From Chlorella sorokiniana (lineage: Eukaryota > Chlorophyta > Trebouxiophyceae > Chlorellales > Chlorellaceae): a DNA stretch of 64,000 bases. The DNA lies in assembly GCA_025917655.1 (NCBI GenBank), contig CP084611.1, forward strand, positions 620,001 to 684,000, written 5' to 3'. Position 1 is the first letter of the stretch, and each line of letters starts with the position of its first letter. The position numbers were made by a program, and so were the translations under genes. Below, in pieces: positions 48,657 through 60,084 of the stretch. The notes below the pieces were generated by a model. That model did no database searches. It was not told the DNA's origin and saw nothing but the letters and a program-made list of their open reading frames with translations.

Positions 48657-49620
48657 GGCAGCGCCTGCTGATGCTGGCTGCGGCGGCGGCACCCTGTGGG
48701 GGCACGTTCCGCCGATCTGCGCAGAGCAGCAGCGTGGCTTCCACTGCAAGGGTGCCGCTTGTGTCAAAGGCGGCGCCACAGCTGCTCCTCAGCTGCCGCG
48801 GCTCCGCGCGCAGCGCAAAGGCGAAGGGGCTACAGAGCGCACGCAGCGCGCCGGCGGTGGCCTGCGTCGCCGGGCGCGGGCTGCGCTGCTCGGCCGCCGC
48901 AACTGGCGGCAGGCTCGGGCAGCAGAGCGGACCCAGCAACCAGCGCTTGCGCGCCCATGTATGGTCCGAGGCCGTCGTGCCGCGCACGAGCTCTGCGGTG
49001 GGCTGTGCTTGTGTGTGACCGGTTTGCAATGCTGGCCCTGCGAAGATGGCATCCTTCCTCATCAGGTATTCTTATGCTCAACATAATCCTGCTACATTCA
49101 GAAGAAGAAGATGGAGGGGACGCGCGAGGCGTATTCGTGCGTCCCCTTCCTCCGATCAAAGTAACAAGACCCATCAGCACGTCCACAACCAGTACAGCCC
49201 GACGAGGAGGTACACCACATGGATGCTTAGGAGCAGGGGAGCATGAATTTTGAATATGATCGGTATCAGCAGGGGACTGGCGGCCATTAAAGAATAAACC
49301 ATTTTTCTTTGAATTTGGAGGTGTCGTTGTCGCCAAGCGAGCCCCGCCGCGGCCTGGTCCCCGCCCGGGTGCTGCACCGCCGCCGCTGCAAGCGCCACGA
49401 AAGTGCAGCTCGCCTGCCGAGGAGTGTAGGTCCTGCAACAACAGCCAAACGCCGAAAGCGCGTTAAATGCCGAGCGCTTTAGCCGCTCGGGCAAACCCAC
49501 ATTCGGCGTTGGCTCTCCGGCGAAGGAGTTGGGCGCTTGTGGCGACCACACCCGCAAACGATAACAGCAGATGCAAAGAGCAGTCCTCGCCTGAGACGGG
49601 CCGCGCGCCCCAAACCTCAG
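48657..49620. other. Unassigned stretch between duplicated fragments
   Basis: About 960 bases that I cannot assign. A plus-strand frame from 48671 begins MLAAAAAPCGGTFRRSAQSS, similar in composition to a chloroplast transit peptide, but nothing follows it. On the minus strand, 49302-49174 encodes a hydrophobic stretch (SLMAASPLLIPIIF and LLLSIHVVYLLVGLYW) that could span a membrane. Neither is joined to a recognisable domain, and both may be chance. Confidence 0.4.
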
Positions 49621-49741
49621 GGCTGCCACGCAGCCCGAGCGCCCTCACGACTGCAGGCAGAAGGCCAAGCGAGCCATACGTGATCATGGGTTGAACCGCT
49701 CTGCTGCAACGCCTGTTGTGAATACAGGGCGAGCCTTCATG
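49621..49741 (+). repeat. Duplicated segment (copy B), upstream of the p31comet fragment
   Basis: This is copy B of the 47923-48050 segment (ggctgccacgcagcccgagc... to ...gcgagccttcatgctg). It runs directly into the p31comet 3' fragment, the reverse of the order at the parent gene. Confidence 0.85.
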
Positions 49742-50184
49742 CTGTGGAAATTGGACTTTCCATTGTTCCTGCTTGAGGGAGACAGAAGCGACGACAACGG
49801 CAGCGGGCCCCCAGACGTCACACTGGTTGAGCCCAGCAGCGGCAAGCAAGCTGCACGTGCCGTGCAGTCCGGTTTGTCGTCAAACGGCCCTTTAAGCTGT
49901 TCATGCGCAAGGGCCTGCACCTGAAGCTGCTGTTTGGACGGCGCCACCCCCAGCCTGAGCTTGCCGCATCGCCCTGGCTCCATCAAATGGAGCCAGGGGC
50001 GCAGAAGCCTGTTGCAGCGCCCACAGTGCACCTGTCGCAGCTGCCAGATGCCGAGCGACAGCTGCCGTGCACAGAGCGCCAGCGGCCTGCCGCAGAAGGA
50101 CGCCTGACGACGGGAGGCAGCCCCGCTGGCAGCTTGGTGACGGTGAAGGGCCTGAACCGCGGCAGCCGCGACAAAGGCAAGTGA
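49742..50184 (+). pseudogene. 3' fragment of p31comet
   Basis: The fragment starts inside the last p31comet exon (LFLLEGDRSDDN) and copies GPPDVTLVEPSSGKQ, then in another frame MRKGLHLKLLFGRR, PQPELAAS and VTVKGLNRGSRDKGK to a stop at 50182-50184. The conserved N-terminal MAD2-binding block is absent and the frame is broken near 49868. Relative to the parent it has small deletions, including the WYLC segment. It keeps about 100 bases of the parent's 3' flank (to about 50290). It is non-functional as a p31comet. Confidence 0.85.
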
Positions 50185-50369
50185 GGCATGGTCGGGATAC
50201 CTCTTTGTCTGAAGGTGGACCTCGCTCACTGGCTGTAGACTCACTGCGGGCTGCTGGGCCTCAGCTGCATGCGTATCTTGGGCACTGTGCCTCCCAGTAA
50301 GTTGCTCTAATGCCAAGAGCAGCAAAGCAAAATTAGCAGCATGATAATGGCATACAGGCAGGGCATGGA

Positions 50370-53300
50370 CTACTGAGCGTCCAGCTGCTTCACCGCTTCG
50401 GAGAGCGGCTGCAGCTTGTAGCCCATGATCTTGCTGAGCACCTCCTTGCCGCCCTGCAGCAGTACGCGACGGTACAGGCGGTCCCCAGCTCAGGCATGCA
50501 CAGGCGGCAAGCACAACGGCTGGACTGGTCGCAGCTCAACACCGGCAGGAATGCTGCCGAGTGCCCGGCTGCCCAGCCCCCTGCCAGCAACTCGTGCATG
50601 GTTGGGCCGCTGCAGCACTCCCATCCCCAGCCCGCTGGCGCCCTCACATTGTAGAAGCGGAACTGCGGCAGCCCCTTGACGGCCAGCTCCGCCGCCAGCC
50701 CCTCCAACTGCTCCTCCGTGGTGTCAAAGGAGGCGACTGTCACGCCCGGATACTTGGCCTGTGAGGCAGCAGGGCGGGAGGTGGGGGCCCGTTGGGATGT
50801 GGAAGGCAGTGCCAACAACGGCAGTGATTGCAAGAAAATTGAGCAAGAAGGGCAGGAAGCGTCATCGAAGCCTCAGCAGCACACACGGCACGCAGGTGCC
50901 GCCCAAGCTGTGCTGCAGCTGGAGCGGGTGTTGGCGGCTCACCTGCAGATCTTCCACGTGGGGCGCAATCATGCGGCACTTGTTGCACCACGGAGCCCAG
51001 AACTTGACCACCACCTTCTTGCCTGCAAACATGTCGTCGTGGGAAGCCGAAGGGGCAGGGGGCGGCCTCACCAGCAGCATGACAGCAGCCAGGCGGGGAA
51101 GAGGCTGCCAAGGAAGAGCGGCGGCGGTAAGCACCCGAAGCCACCAGCGCATCAAAGTCCTTCTTGCTGTGGATCTTGGACAGCTTCGAGGCGGCTTCAG
51201 CAGCCTCCTCCTGCACGTCGTGGGCGAAGAAAGCAGCGCCGCCTTGCTGGACAGACACAGTCGGAGCTGCATGCCCCGCCACACGCTAGCTGCGCAAGCC
51301 GCGCCTCGATCCGGCCTCCAGCAAGGCACATCCCCTTCCCACCCCGAGCTGGTGGCGCACCTCGCCCACGCTCTCAAAGTATTCCAGCGACTTCTCGGGG
51401 TCTGCCACCATTGTCTTGTCGCCCGGCTTCCAGCCTGCAAGCCGGCATGACAGCTCGCACGCGTGGCTGCCACCAGCGCAGACCAAAGCCCTCCCCCTCC
51501 CCCTTTTTCCCGCTCCCGTTTGCCGTCCTCCTAGCACACCACTCCCGGGAGCTGGAAGGCAGGCTGGAGGGGCCCACCTGCCGGGCACACCTCTCCATGC
51601 TCTGCAACGTACTGCACAGCCTGTGGGGGCAGAACAGGGAACACAGCAGAGCGGCGTGGGGACACACAGCTGTCCAGGCCTTGACCCCATTTCTCTTGGA
51701 AAAGCTAATCTCATTTGTCAGAGGGAGGTAACATGACTGTAGGCTACTGCGGCAGTGCACCAACTTTGTGTTGGCGCCAGCCCCCACCTGCAGCGTGCGC
51801 AGCGCCGTCCACATTGCGGCCGATGGGGAAGTTGTTCACCGTGATGTGCTCCAGTACGCCCTGCGAGTGGGCGGCGGGTGGGGCAGCGCGTTGCGGAGGG
51901 GCGGGGCAAGCAATGAGCGTGCATGAGCGACCCCTCCAACAGAGCACGACGGCTGCTCCCAATGTGGCCCGCAGGCGACTGGTTCCACCGCGGCGAGAAC
52001 CCCGCCACCTGTCATAAGTGCTTCAATTGCGCATGCAGCGCCCCCGCCCGCGCACCTCAGGGTTGATGATGTAGAGGCCGCGCAGCGCGATGCCGGCATC
52101 GCGTTTCAATACACCGTACCGGGCAGCCACCGCCTTGGTCACGTCGGCGAGGATGGGGATCTGCCGAGCGGGCGGGTGGAGGGCGGGCTTGCGGTGTGGG
52201 GTAAGCGCCAGGCCGGGGTGGTGCGGTGTGGCATTGAGTTGGGGTAGGGGCAACAAACGGCAGCAGCACTGTGTGGCTCATAATACAGGCAGGCCAGCAG
52301 GTTGGGCTGCCTGCCCCCTCCCCCAGTACCTGCATGAAGCCCAGGCCGCCCCGCTTGCGTGGGGTCTTGATCCAGGCCAGGTGCACCTCCGGCGTGTCGG
52401 TGGAAGCGGCCAGCAGCTGCGGCAGGCGGGCCCAGAAGCAGGCACACGGCACGTCGGAACACCATGAATCATCAGGTGCTGCACCGCAGGCAGCCCTGCA
52501 CCTGGCAGGGGGCTGCCAGCGCTGCAGCTCCTCCCTGCTGTGCTGCTGCTGCTGCTCCTCCTTGCCGTGCAGCACCCGCACCGCCCGCACCAGCCCACCT
52601 GGCAGTTGAGCGCCTCAAACTCCTTGGCGCGGTCTGAGAAGGCGATGATCTCGGTGGGGCACACAAAGGTGAAGTCCTGGGCGGAGGGATCCAGCAGCAG
52701 GCGGCATGAGCCTGCCGCTGCAGCCAGCTGCCCACACCGCCACAGCTGCATCACCTCCGGCGCCACCTCAGCCAAAAGCCAGAAGGCCTTCAGCGTGCTG
52801 CCAGCTGCACGCTGTCTGCGATGCGGGGAGGCGCACCTTGGGGTACCAGAAGAGGATGACGTACTTGCCCTTGTAGTCGTCCAGGCTGACCTGCTTCACC
52901 TCGCCGTTCACAATGGCTGCGCAGAAGGGGGTCATGTGGACCAGATGTGAGTCGGGCACCCAAATCCACAGGTGCGCGCCACAACTTGCGCCACAATGCA
53001 GCGATTTTGTAGACAGGTTGAAGAAAGAAGGGGGAAATGCGGCCAGCATCAGATCAGGAGCGCTGTCGGCTGAGGCCGCATCATCGGTGCCGCCGTCCGC
53101 CGACAACCCTACGTCTCACCTGGCAAGCTGAAGGGAGGAGCGGCCGATCCCACCTCCACCTCTGGTTCAGGGTAGAACACGGAGGAATAGTCCTCCTCAG
53201 GTAGTGCCCAGGTGGGGCTGGAAGTGAAGGTGCGGGGGTTGGGCATCCTCACTGTGCTCGCCAGGCTCTCGGCGGCATGCAGGGCGCTGATCAGCCCAGC

Positions 53301-53390
53301 ACGAGATGCATGAGATACAATTGCATCGGTCTCTGCTGCGCAGGCACTGCGCAGGAGACGGCTGGCTGAACGCCCAAGCGCCCGTCGCAT
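50370..53390 (-). CDS. Typical 2-Cys peroxiredoxin fused to a C-terminal thioredoxin domain (CNKC)
   Basis: This is a peroxide reductase with its own thioredoxin-like domain. ATG 53390 opens [20 protein letters not shown], an Arg-rich, acid-poor leader suggesting import, probably into mitochondria. The peroxiredoxin exons carry [38 protein letters not shown] (peroxidatic Cys), [17 protein letters not shown] (GGLG motif), [39 protein letters not shown] (resolving Cys), then [19 protein letters not shown] (YF motif). GGLG plus YF marks the overoxidation-sensitive type. Where plant enzymes stop, an in-phase splice adds [20 protein letters not shown], then the thioredoxin exons [51 protein letters not shown] (cis-Pro) and [17 protein letters not shown], to stop 50370-50372. 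All four expected redox cysteines are present. The 5' half is duplicated at 60.1-61.4 kb. Confidence 0.9.
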
Positions 53391-53745
53391 CTTCGCCGGA
53401 CGTTGTCGACCCCTAACTTGTCTATGACCCGTCAAGTGTGGATCAGGATGCAATTGAGCTCGATTTCCAGGCCGTATGCCATGTCGGCATTCTTCACACC
53501 GCCCAGAGATGCATGTTTCAGCGAGGTGCCTCGCCGCATTGTAAGAGATCGATGTATTAGGTAGATTGTAGGTAGCTGTGTAGAGTGGTGTAGACAGGCA
53601 GAGGGTTGTAACCGCAGCTGCGCAAACGCCGGCTTGAGACGGCCATCAAGTCCTCAAGGACGGCCGCACGATGGTGAGAACAACTTGAGAATGCTCACCT
53701 GCTGGGCGCCACTCTATCGCTACCAGCACCGCCGCCTTTTTGAGA
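53391..53745. other. Divergent promoter region, peroxiredoxin/IFT144 copy 1
   Basis: About 355 bases between the peroxiredoxin ATG (minus) and the likely IFT144 start (plus). It is duplicated with few changes at 61367-61750. It includes an AT-richer core around 53540-53590 (gatgtattaggtagattgtag). Confidence 0.55.
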
Positions 53746-56700
53746 ATGCGACCGTCCCCGCCCTTCTGCCCACTGCAGCGGCCCACCCGCTACTTCCAAA
53801 GCGAGCTGCTGGGCCCAGAGGGTGCAGCTTCGTTTAGCTGGAGCCCGTCTGGGGAGCTGCTGGCAGCTGCTGCGCAGAGTGTGAGTCGGGCAAGGGCGTC
53901 TCATCATCTGGTTTATATGTCCATGCAGCGGTGCCCTGCGCAGCCCCCAAAAGATTGCAAGCCCCTTTGACATGCGAGCTGCCGCTCCTTATACTTGCCG
54001 CAGAGGAAGAAGGTGGTCCTCTTCAACGCAACCGGCGCCGTGGTGGCCAGCCTCACCGTGCCTGGTAAGGCAGCTGCTGGCTGGTACAAGCCAAGATCGC
54101 ATGCCGCGCTCCTGCTGCAGCTTGCCGGCTGGCTGGGCACAGCCACCACCACCCTTGCATTGCGGAAGCTCAGACCCCAAAAAGTCCGCAGCCTACCCGC
54201 TGCTTGTCTGCCTCGTATGCCTGCCATGCTCTCTCCGCTCCCTCGCTCACTCACCTGAGGGCCCCCGGCCCCCGCGCGCCCCCCCCCTCCCCCAGATCCC
54301 GAGTTCCTGTATGACGAAACCCAGCAGGCTCCCGTGCTGGCGCTGGCCTGGCACCCTGCGGGCAGCCACCTCGCCATCCTGCCCCGCGGCCAGCCGTTTG
54401 CCATGGTGTGGGCCGCGAACGGGGACTTGGCGCGGGTGGATGGCGGCATCAAGGCAAGCGGGAACACATGCTTCCCCACACGCTCCCACTCAGCGCGTGT
54501 CAGCTGAGCAGGAAGGGAAGCGAGGGAACAGTGTGCAGCACAACGGGGTCGCGATTCGAGCGTGCCGCCTGCGTCGCGTGGCCTGCGTTCTCGAGGCGGA
54601 GCGAGGCGCGCCTCACGGCATCCTGCTGCCGCCCGGCCCTGCCCCCTTTTTCCTGCCCTGCCCTGCAGCCGGCTGAAGTGACGGCGATGGCGTGGAGCCC
54701 CTCCAGCCTGCAGCTGGCGCTGGGCACGGCGCGGGGCACGGGGGTCATCTGCAGCCTGGCCAACCGCGCGACCACCCCGCTGCAGCTGGGTCGCTCCACC
54801 AAGCCCGTCGCGTGCATGGCCTGGAGCGGCGCGGGCGGCGCCGGGCGGCCTGCTCGCGCTGGCCTGCAAGGGCGGCACGCTGCTGCTGGTCCGCGCGGCA
54901 GACGGCTGCGTGGCCCGCGCCCTGCAGCTGTCGAAGACTGTCGCCACACAGCTGCTGTTTTGTGACGCCGACGCCCCCGGCGGTGGAGGCAGCCGCCCGC
55001 CACGGCCACCCCCGCCGGCTGCTCCCTGCTGGCGGCAAACCTGGTCCGTGGGCGTGTGGCAGCTGCCGCAGGCGCTGGCGGCGGACCACGGGGCGCCAGC
55101 GGCGGCGTCTGCGAGCTGTCCTTCCGGGAGGGTTTTGGCCAGCTGGAGCAGTACTGCTGGCTGTCCCGCAGCCTGCTCCTCGCAGGCTTCTCCTCCGGCC
55201 AGCTGGTGGCAGCCGCCGTCGCGCTCGGCGGCGGCGGCGGCGGCGGCGGCTGCAGTACGGCTGCGGTACCGGCGCCGAAGTCTTCAGCAGCCGCGCGCTG
55301 GACCACGGCGTGGCCAGCCTGAGCTGGTGCCCTGCCAGCGGCCTGGTGGCGGCGGCGGGCGGCGGCCAGCTGGCCGTGCTGCGCTGCTGCCTGGGCGGCG
55401 GCGGCGAGCCGCCCTCGCTGCACCAGGAGGGGGCGCTGCTGGAGCTTGAGCGCAACCAGCGAGTGGCTGCGGTGCAGGCCAGCCCCTGCGGCCGCCTCCT
55501 CACACTGGCCACGGCCTCGGGCCGCCTGCTGCAGCTGCTGGCCTCGCCGCCTCTGCTGCACGGCGCCTGCGGCGGGCGCCTCGCCTACGTCGACCCCGCC
55601 GCCTCGACCGCCGAGCGCGGCTGCTGGAGGCGGCCAGCCTGCTGCCGGGCGCGCGCGCGGCGGTTGGCGGCGGCGCTGCAGCTGCCCTGCGAGCCGGAGC
55701 TGCTGGCGCTGGGGCCCACCCACCTTGCTGCGGCCCAGGGCAACAAGGTGCGGCCGCTGGCCTGCTGGGCTCGCTGGACGCACTGCGTTGCTTTCTTCCG
55801 CCCCCTGGCTTCACAGGCCGGCCGGCGCCGTACCTGCCAGCGCTGCAGCCGCCCATTTAACAGTTACATCCTGTCCTCTGCTTCAGCTGCCCCTAGCTTC
55901 CCCGCGCCCCGCCCCCCACCCGTCTCCTGGCTGCTGCCGCAGGTGTGGCTGCTGGCGCTGGAGCCTGACGCCGCCACCGGCCTGCCCCCGCCCCGCTGGA
56001 GGCCGATTTTCCCGCCCCCATCCGCTGGATGCGGGTGGGCGCCGCCTGCCTGCTGCTGCTGGGAGAGGGTGGCCGCGTGTTTGTGCGGCTGGGGCCCCGG
56101 GGCAGGCGGCTGGCGACGTCGTCGAGCTAAGGCGAGAAGGGGGAGGGCAGTTCACCTCTAACTAAAATGCGAGCAGGGGCAAATGTGGTGTACAGCGCTG
56201 GCAGCCCACTCTGCGGTGCGTTTCATTCCCCTCCACCATTCCCGTGCGCCGCAGGGGCGACGACGGCGAGCCGTTTGCCGCGGGCTGCGCCGCCCTCACA
56301 GAGCGCTGCATCTACGTCGGCCTGCCCAGCGGCGCGCTCGCCTGCTACCGATGCTCCGACGCCGCCCTGCTCTCCGAGTTCCGCCACGAGGGCGGCGCCC
56401 TGACGGCGCTCTACCCCAGCGCAGACGGATCGATGTGAGGGCGGGGGAGACGAGGATCTTGAATCGGGCGGCGGCGTGGTCGTATGCTGCAATGTGGCTT
56501 GCTGGCGCATGTGCGTGTGCCGGGCAGCGGGTGCCAAGCACCTCCCCCATTCCATCTGTCATGTCCTGCTCCAGTTTGTTGACTCATTTTGCTGCTGCCC
56601 CCCCTGGCAGGCTGCTCTTCCAAGACGGCGAGGGCGGCGTCTTCCTTTATCACGCTGCCCGCGGCCATCTAATGCCCCTGCCAGAGTACGCCGGCGGCGG

Positions 56701-59700
56701 CCTGGCGGCGGCGGCCTGGGACGGCGGCGACCCCGCGCTGCTGCTGGTGGTCGGCGACGCGGGTGGGTGGCTCAGGGGCTGGCCAGGGGCTGCGAGGCGG
56801 CAGTGGAGCCAGCCGGCTGCTGCTGCTGGCGATGTGACGCGCCCAAGCGCAGGCCCTGTTGTGTTGTGCATGATGTGTCTGGTCGTGCTTCTGCGTTGCA
56901 GGTACTGCCCAGGTGTACCGCCACATCCCGGCCTCGGTGCAGGGGCCTGGGGTGAAGCTGGTGGGAAGCCAGACGGCGGTCAAGGGCGCCGTGCCGCTGG
57001 CGCTGCTGCGTGGCGTCGCCACGTGGCACCTGCCCAGCGGCGGGCTGGACACGCAGCTGCTGGCCACGCATCAGGGTCTGGAGGAGGGTGAGGCAGGGCC
57101 CGATGGCGGCACGGACGACGCCTTGGGCGGCGGCGGCAGCGGCCCGCGCCCGGCCACCTCAACGGGCGACGCGATCTGCTGGCGGCACGCTGCCAGCAAG
57201 CCATCGCCCTGTGCCACTGGCAGGCCGCGCTGCGGGCCGCCACAGCGCTGGGGGACCCCGAGGGGCTGCAGGAGCTTGCGCTGGCAGCCCTGCAGTTTCT
57301 GGAGGTAGGCGTGGCTGCGGCGGCTTTCGAGGCGGCCGGCGACGAGGAGGCGGCGGCGGCGCTGCGGCCGCTGCTGGGCGAGCAGGACGAGGGGCTGGTG
57401 ATGGGCATGGCACTGGCCCTGACAGGAGGTGAGGAGGGAGGCGGTTGAGGCGAGGCCAGGTGCATGGGCTGCATCGGGGAGCATCAGCCGGGGGCGCTCT
57501 GAGGTGGAAGCGCTCTCGAAACCTGCTTCTTTTGTTTTTGCTGCTGGGAAGCGCTGCGTGTGGCCCAGGCTGTCAGCGAGGTACTGGTGGGTTGCTGGTG
57601 TTGTTGCCGTTGATCCAGTACCGCTTCCAACGGGCTGCAGGCGATGCCGACCGCGCGGAGGAGCTGCTGCTGGGCAGCTGCCGCCCAGCTGCCGCCATCG
57701 AGGCGGCGACACGGGCGGGCCGCTGGGAGCGCGCCCTCGAGCTGGCGGAGACGCTGGAGCCGCATGCTGTGGGGGGCTGGCGCTGCTGCGGGCGCAGGCA
57801 CTGGAGGCTGAGGGGCAGGTGGGTGGGTCGGTGTGGGTGGGGGGTGGGGGGGTGGGGGCAGGTGTGTGTTTGGGGGAGGGGCTGGCATGCGCAACGCGCT
57901 TAAGGAGGACGGTTAAATGGGGATCTTCAGGGTGGCAGGCGTTTCTGGCTCCCAACAGCCGCGCATGCTGCGATGCCGGCCTCCACCAGCCACCCAGCCA
58001 CAGGATCAGCACGGCCTGTTGCGGTTTTGCTGCTCTCGCGAAGCGTATCCCCCATGTGCAAGGCGCTGAGCCGCATGCTGAGCCACAGGCAGCACTGGTT
58101 GACGCGCCCACCCCGCTGTGGCTGCCGTAGGCCGAGGCCGCCCTCGCCGCCTACCAGCTGGCGCGTGAGTCGCCCGACTTGGTGACGGGCGGCGCCGCCG
58201 CCGCCCGCCGCCGCCTGGCCGAGTGCGCTGCTGGCACGGCACGGTGCACCATCCTGGCGGGGGGACGTCGAGCGCGGCGCTGAGCTGGCGGCGGCGGCGG
58301 GCGACGGCGCGCTGCTGCTGCAGTGCGCGGAGATGCTGGAGCGGGGGCAGCACCCGCAGGAGGTGAGTGAGTTGAGGGGCGGCTGCGGGGGCCCTGGGGC
58401 TGTGTGCTGCTGTGTGGGCCCTCCTGTGGGCACCGCTGGAGAGGTTCCCTTGGAAGGGCTCAGGCAGCACGCGCAGTTGGGGCGATATGGCCGCCCATGG
58501 AGGGCTGCGTTTGTCCCGCTGTTGGGCCCTCTCCAGCCTACCTCCCCCAGCTTGCGTAATGACAGCCGTGTCCCGCCTGTGCCTGCCGCGCTGCGCACGC
58601 CCGCCTGCTCCGTTCCACTGCAACCCTCTCTCTCAACCCCCTCGCTTGCCGCAGGCCGGCAAGCTGTATGCTGCCGCGGGGCAGCACGAGCGCGCCGCGC
58701 GCCTCTTCCTCTCCTGCCGCGAGTTTGGGCTGTTGGATGCGGAGATGGCCCATGCCGGCAGCCCTGAGCTCTGGCTGAAGTACGGGCAGGCCAAGGAGGG
58801 TGAGCTGGGGCGCCGCGGTGGGGCGCTGAGGGTCCAGCCAGGCATAAGAAGGAAAGGCGAAACAGGCTGGCAAAGGGCATGCTTATTAGTCCTTGAGTTG
58901 GCAAGGGCTGCTGCTGCGCACTCCTCCACAAGATTTGGTAATTGAAAAGGGGTCACTTGCATGCGTGTTTGCTTGCCTTTGCTTCGCTGCTGTGCCCACA
59001 GTGCCTTCCGCGCCCCCCCCCCCCCCTCTCACCCCACAGACCTGGGCAGCTACCGGGATGCTGCCCGCGCCTACGAGCAGGCGGGCGACGTGGCAGCCGC
59101 CGTGCGCGTGATGCTGGAGAGGTTGGATGATGCAGAGGCGGCGGCGGCGCTGGCAGACGCGCGCGGCGGCGCCGACGCGCGCCTGGCGGTGGCCCGCCAC
59201 TGTGAGCGGGCGGGGCGGCTGGAGGGGGCCATGCGGCTGTACTGCCTGGCAGGGGCCTGCCCCGCCGCTTTCCTGGTCGCGCAGCGCCGCCTGCCCTTTG
59301 CTGAGCTGGCGCGGGCGCAGGGCTCGGCGGAGGCTGCTGACCTGGTGGCCACCCATTACGAGCTGGACGGCCAGCTGGCGGCGGCCGGAGAGATGGCAGC
59401 GCTGGCAGGCCAGACCGAGCGCGCCGCCAAGCTCTACGTTCAGGCAAGCAAGCGGCGTGCCGACACTGCTCGCTTTGACAGAGATGGCCTTGGTTTGCAG
59501 CGACTGATGGCCGTCCCCGTGCCGCCGCCTCATTCCCACTCTCTTCCAACGCTGTGCCCCCGGTGCCGCTGCCTGCAGGCCGGCGGAGACTCGATCGCTG
59601 CCGCCGTCAAGCTGGTTGGAGAGACGAAGGAGGGGGCGGCGGCGGCGCTGGTGCTGGCGCACCTGCAGGCGGCTGAGGGTCTGGGCTGGCCCTGGGCAGC

Positions 59701-59950
59701 TGGAAACAGGCTTACAAGGTGACGATGGCCTGTGCCGACAAGCAGCGAGCAGCTGGCAGCTGCAAGGCGGCGCTCCCTGATGCCTTCTGTGGGGGCCCAT
59801 GCTGCCTCTCGCCCGCTTGCCGCAGCTGTCCCTGCTCGCCCGTCCCCACTGCAGGCCCGTCGCTCCCTGCTGCTGCAGGCGCTCAAGCCTGGCAACCCTT
59901 ACACGCCGCGCCACCGCCGCCTGCTGCTGCGCGGAGTCAAGCACGGGTAG
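53746..59950 (+). CDS. IFT144: IFT144/WDR19 intraflagellar-transport-A subunit, copy 1, truncated or decaying
   Basis: IFT144 is a core subunit of the IFT-A complex for retrograde transport in flagella. ATG 53746 opens MRPSPPFCPLQRPTRYFQSE and ELLGPEGAASFSWSPSG. WD-repeat exons follow (KKVVLFNATGAVVASLTVP, APVLALAWHPAGSHLAILP, AEVTAMAWSPSSLQLALGTA), then a second propeller (LTERCIYVGLPSGALACYRC, LLFQDGEGGVFLYHAARGHL). The TPR part matches the family in order: ALCHWQAALRAATALGD, HPQEAGKLYAAAGQHERAAR, PELWLKYGQAKE, LGSYRDAARAYEQAGDVAAA, SIAAAVKLVGETKEGAAAA. The last roughly 250 residues, including the zinc-ribbon, are missing; the gene ends RLLLRGVKHG near the duplication joint at 60084. Frame breaks occur near 54832, 54996, 55985, 57149 and the Gly run at 55230. 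Copy 2 reads through the first two and the last. A 14-base C run sits at 59013-59026 before an acceptor. Confidence 0.82.
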
Positions 59951-60084
59951 CTGGGTGGTCAAGCTCAGCAAGTGGGGCTGCCGGGTGTGCTGCAACGGGC
60001 TTGCCGCCGCCGCCTGGGGCTGCTGCTGCTGCTGCGACGCCCGCCGGTCTGCGAAGATCGTTCTGAGGTGCTGCCTGGCTGCCT

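Larger units (their letters stand above)
52140..60084. repeat. Tandem duplication, unit 1 (about 7.95 kb)
   Basis: The sequence from 52140 (cacgtcggcgaggatgggg) onward recurs from 60085 in the same order and orientation, with an offset of 7945 at the left end growing to 7986 at the right window edge. The unit holds the 5' part of the peroxiredoxin gene (from the fifth coding exon upward), its promoter and the IFT144 gene. Left of 52140 and left of 60085 the sequences differ, which fixes the breakpoint. Confidence 0.93.

Noticed and set aside
49470-49492. 7-bp inverted repeat CCGAGCG...CGCTCGG
   Set aside because: Short stem with a 7-base loop; expected by chance many times in 64 kb of GC-rich DNA.
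49742-50184. Counting the 49.7-kb p31comet fragment as a second functional gene
   Set aside because: It lacks the conserved N-terminal block, and its two conserved parts are in different frames.
59013-59026. 14-base C run as a possible assembly joint
   Set aside because: It sits directly before a splice acceptor and acts as a polypyrimidine tract. The exons on both sides belong to IFT144 in the right order.
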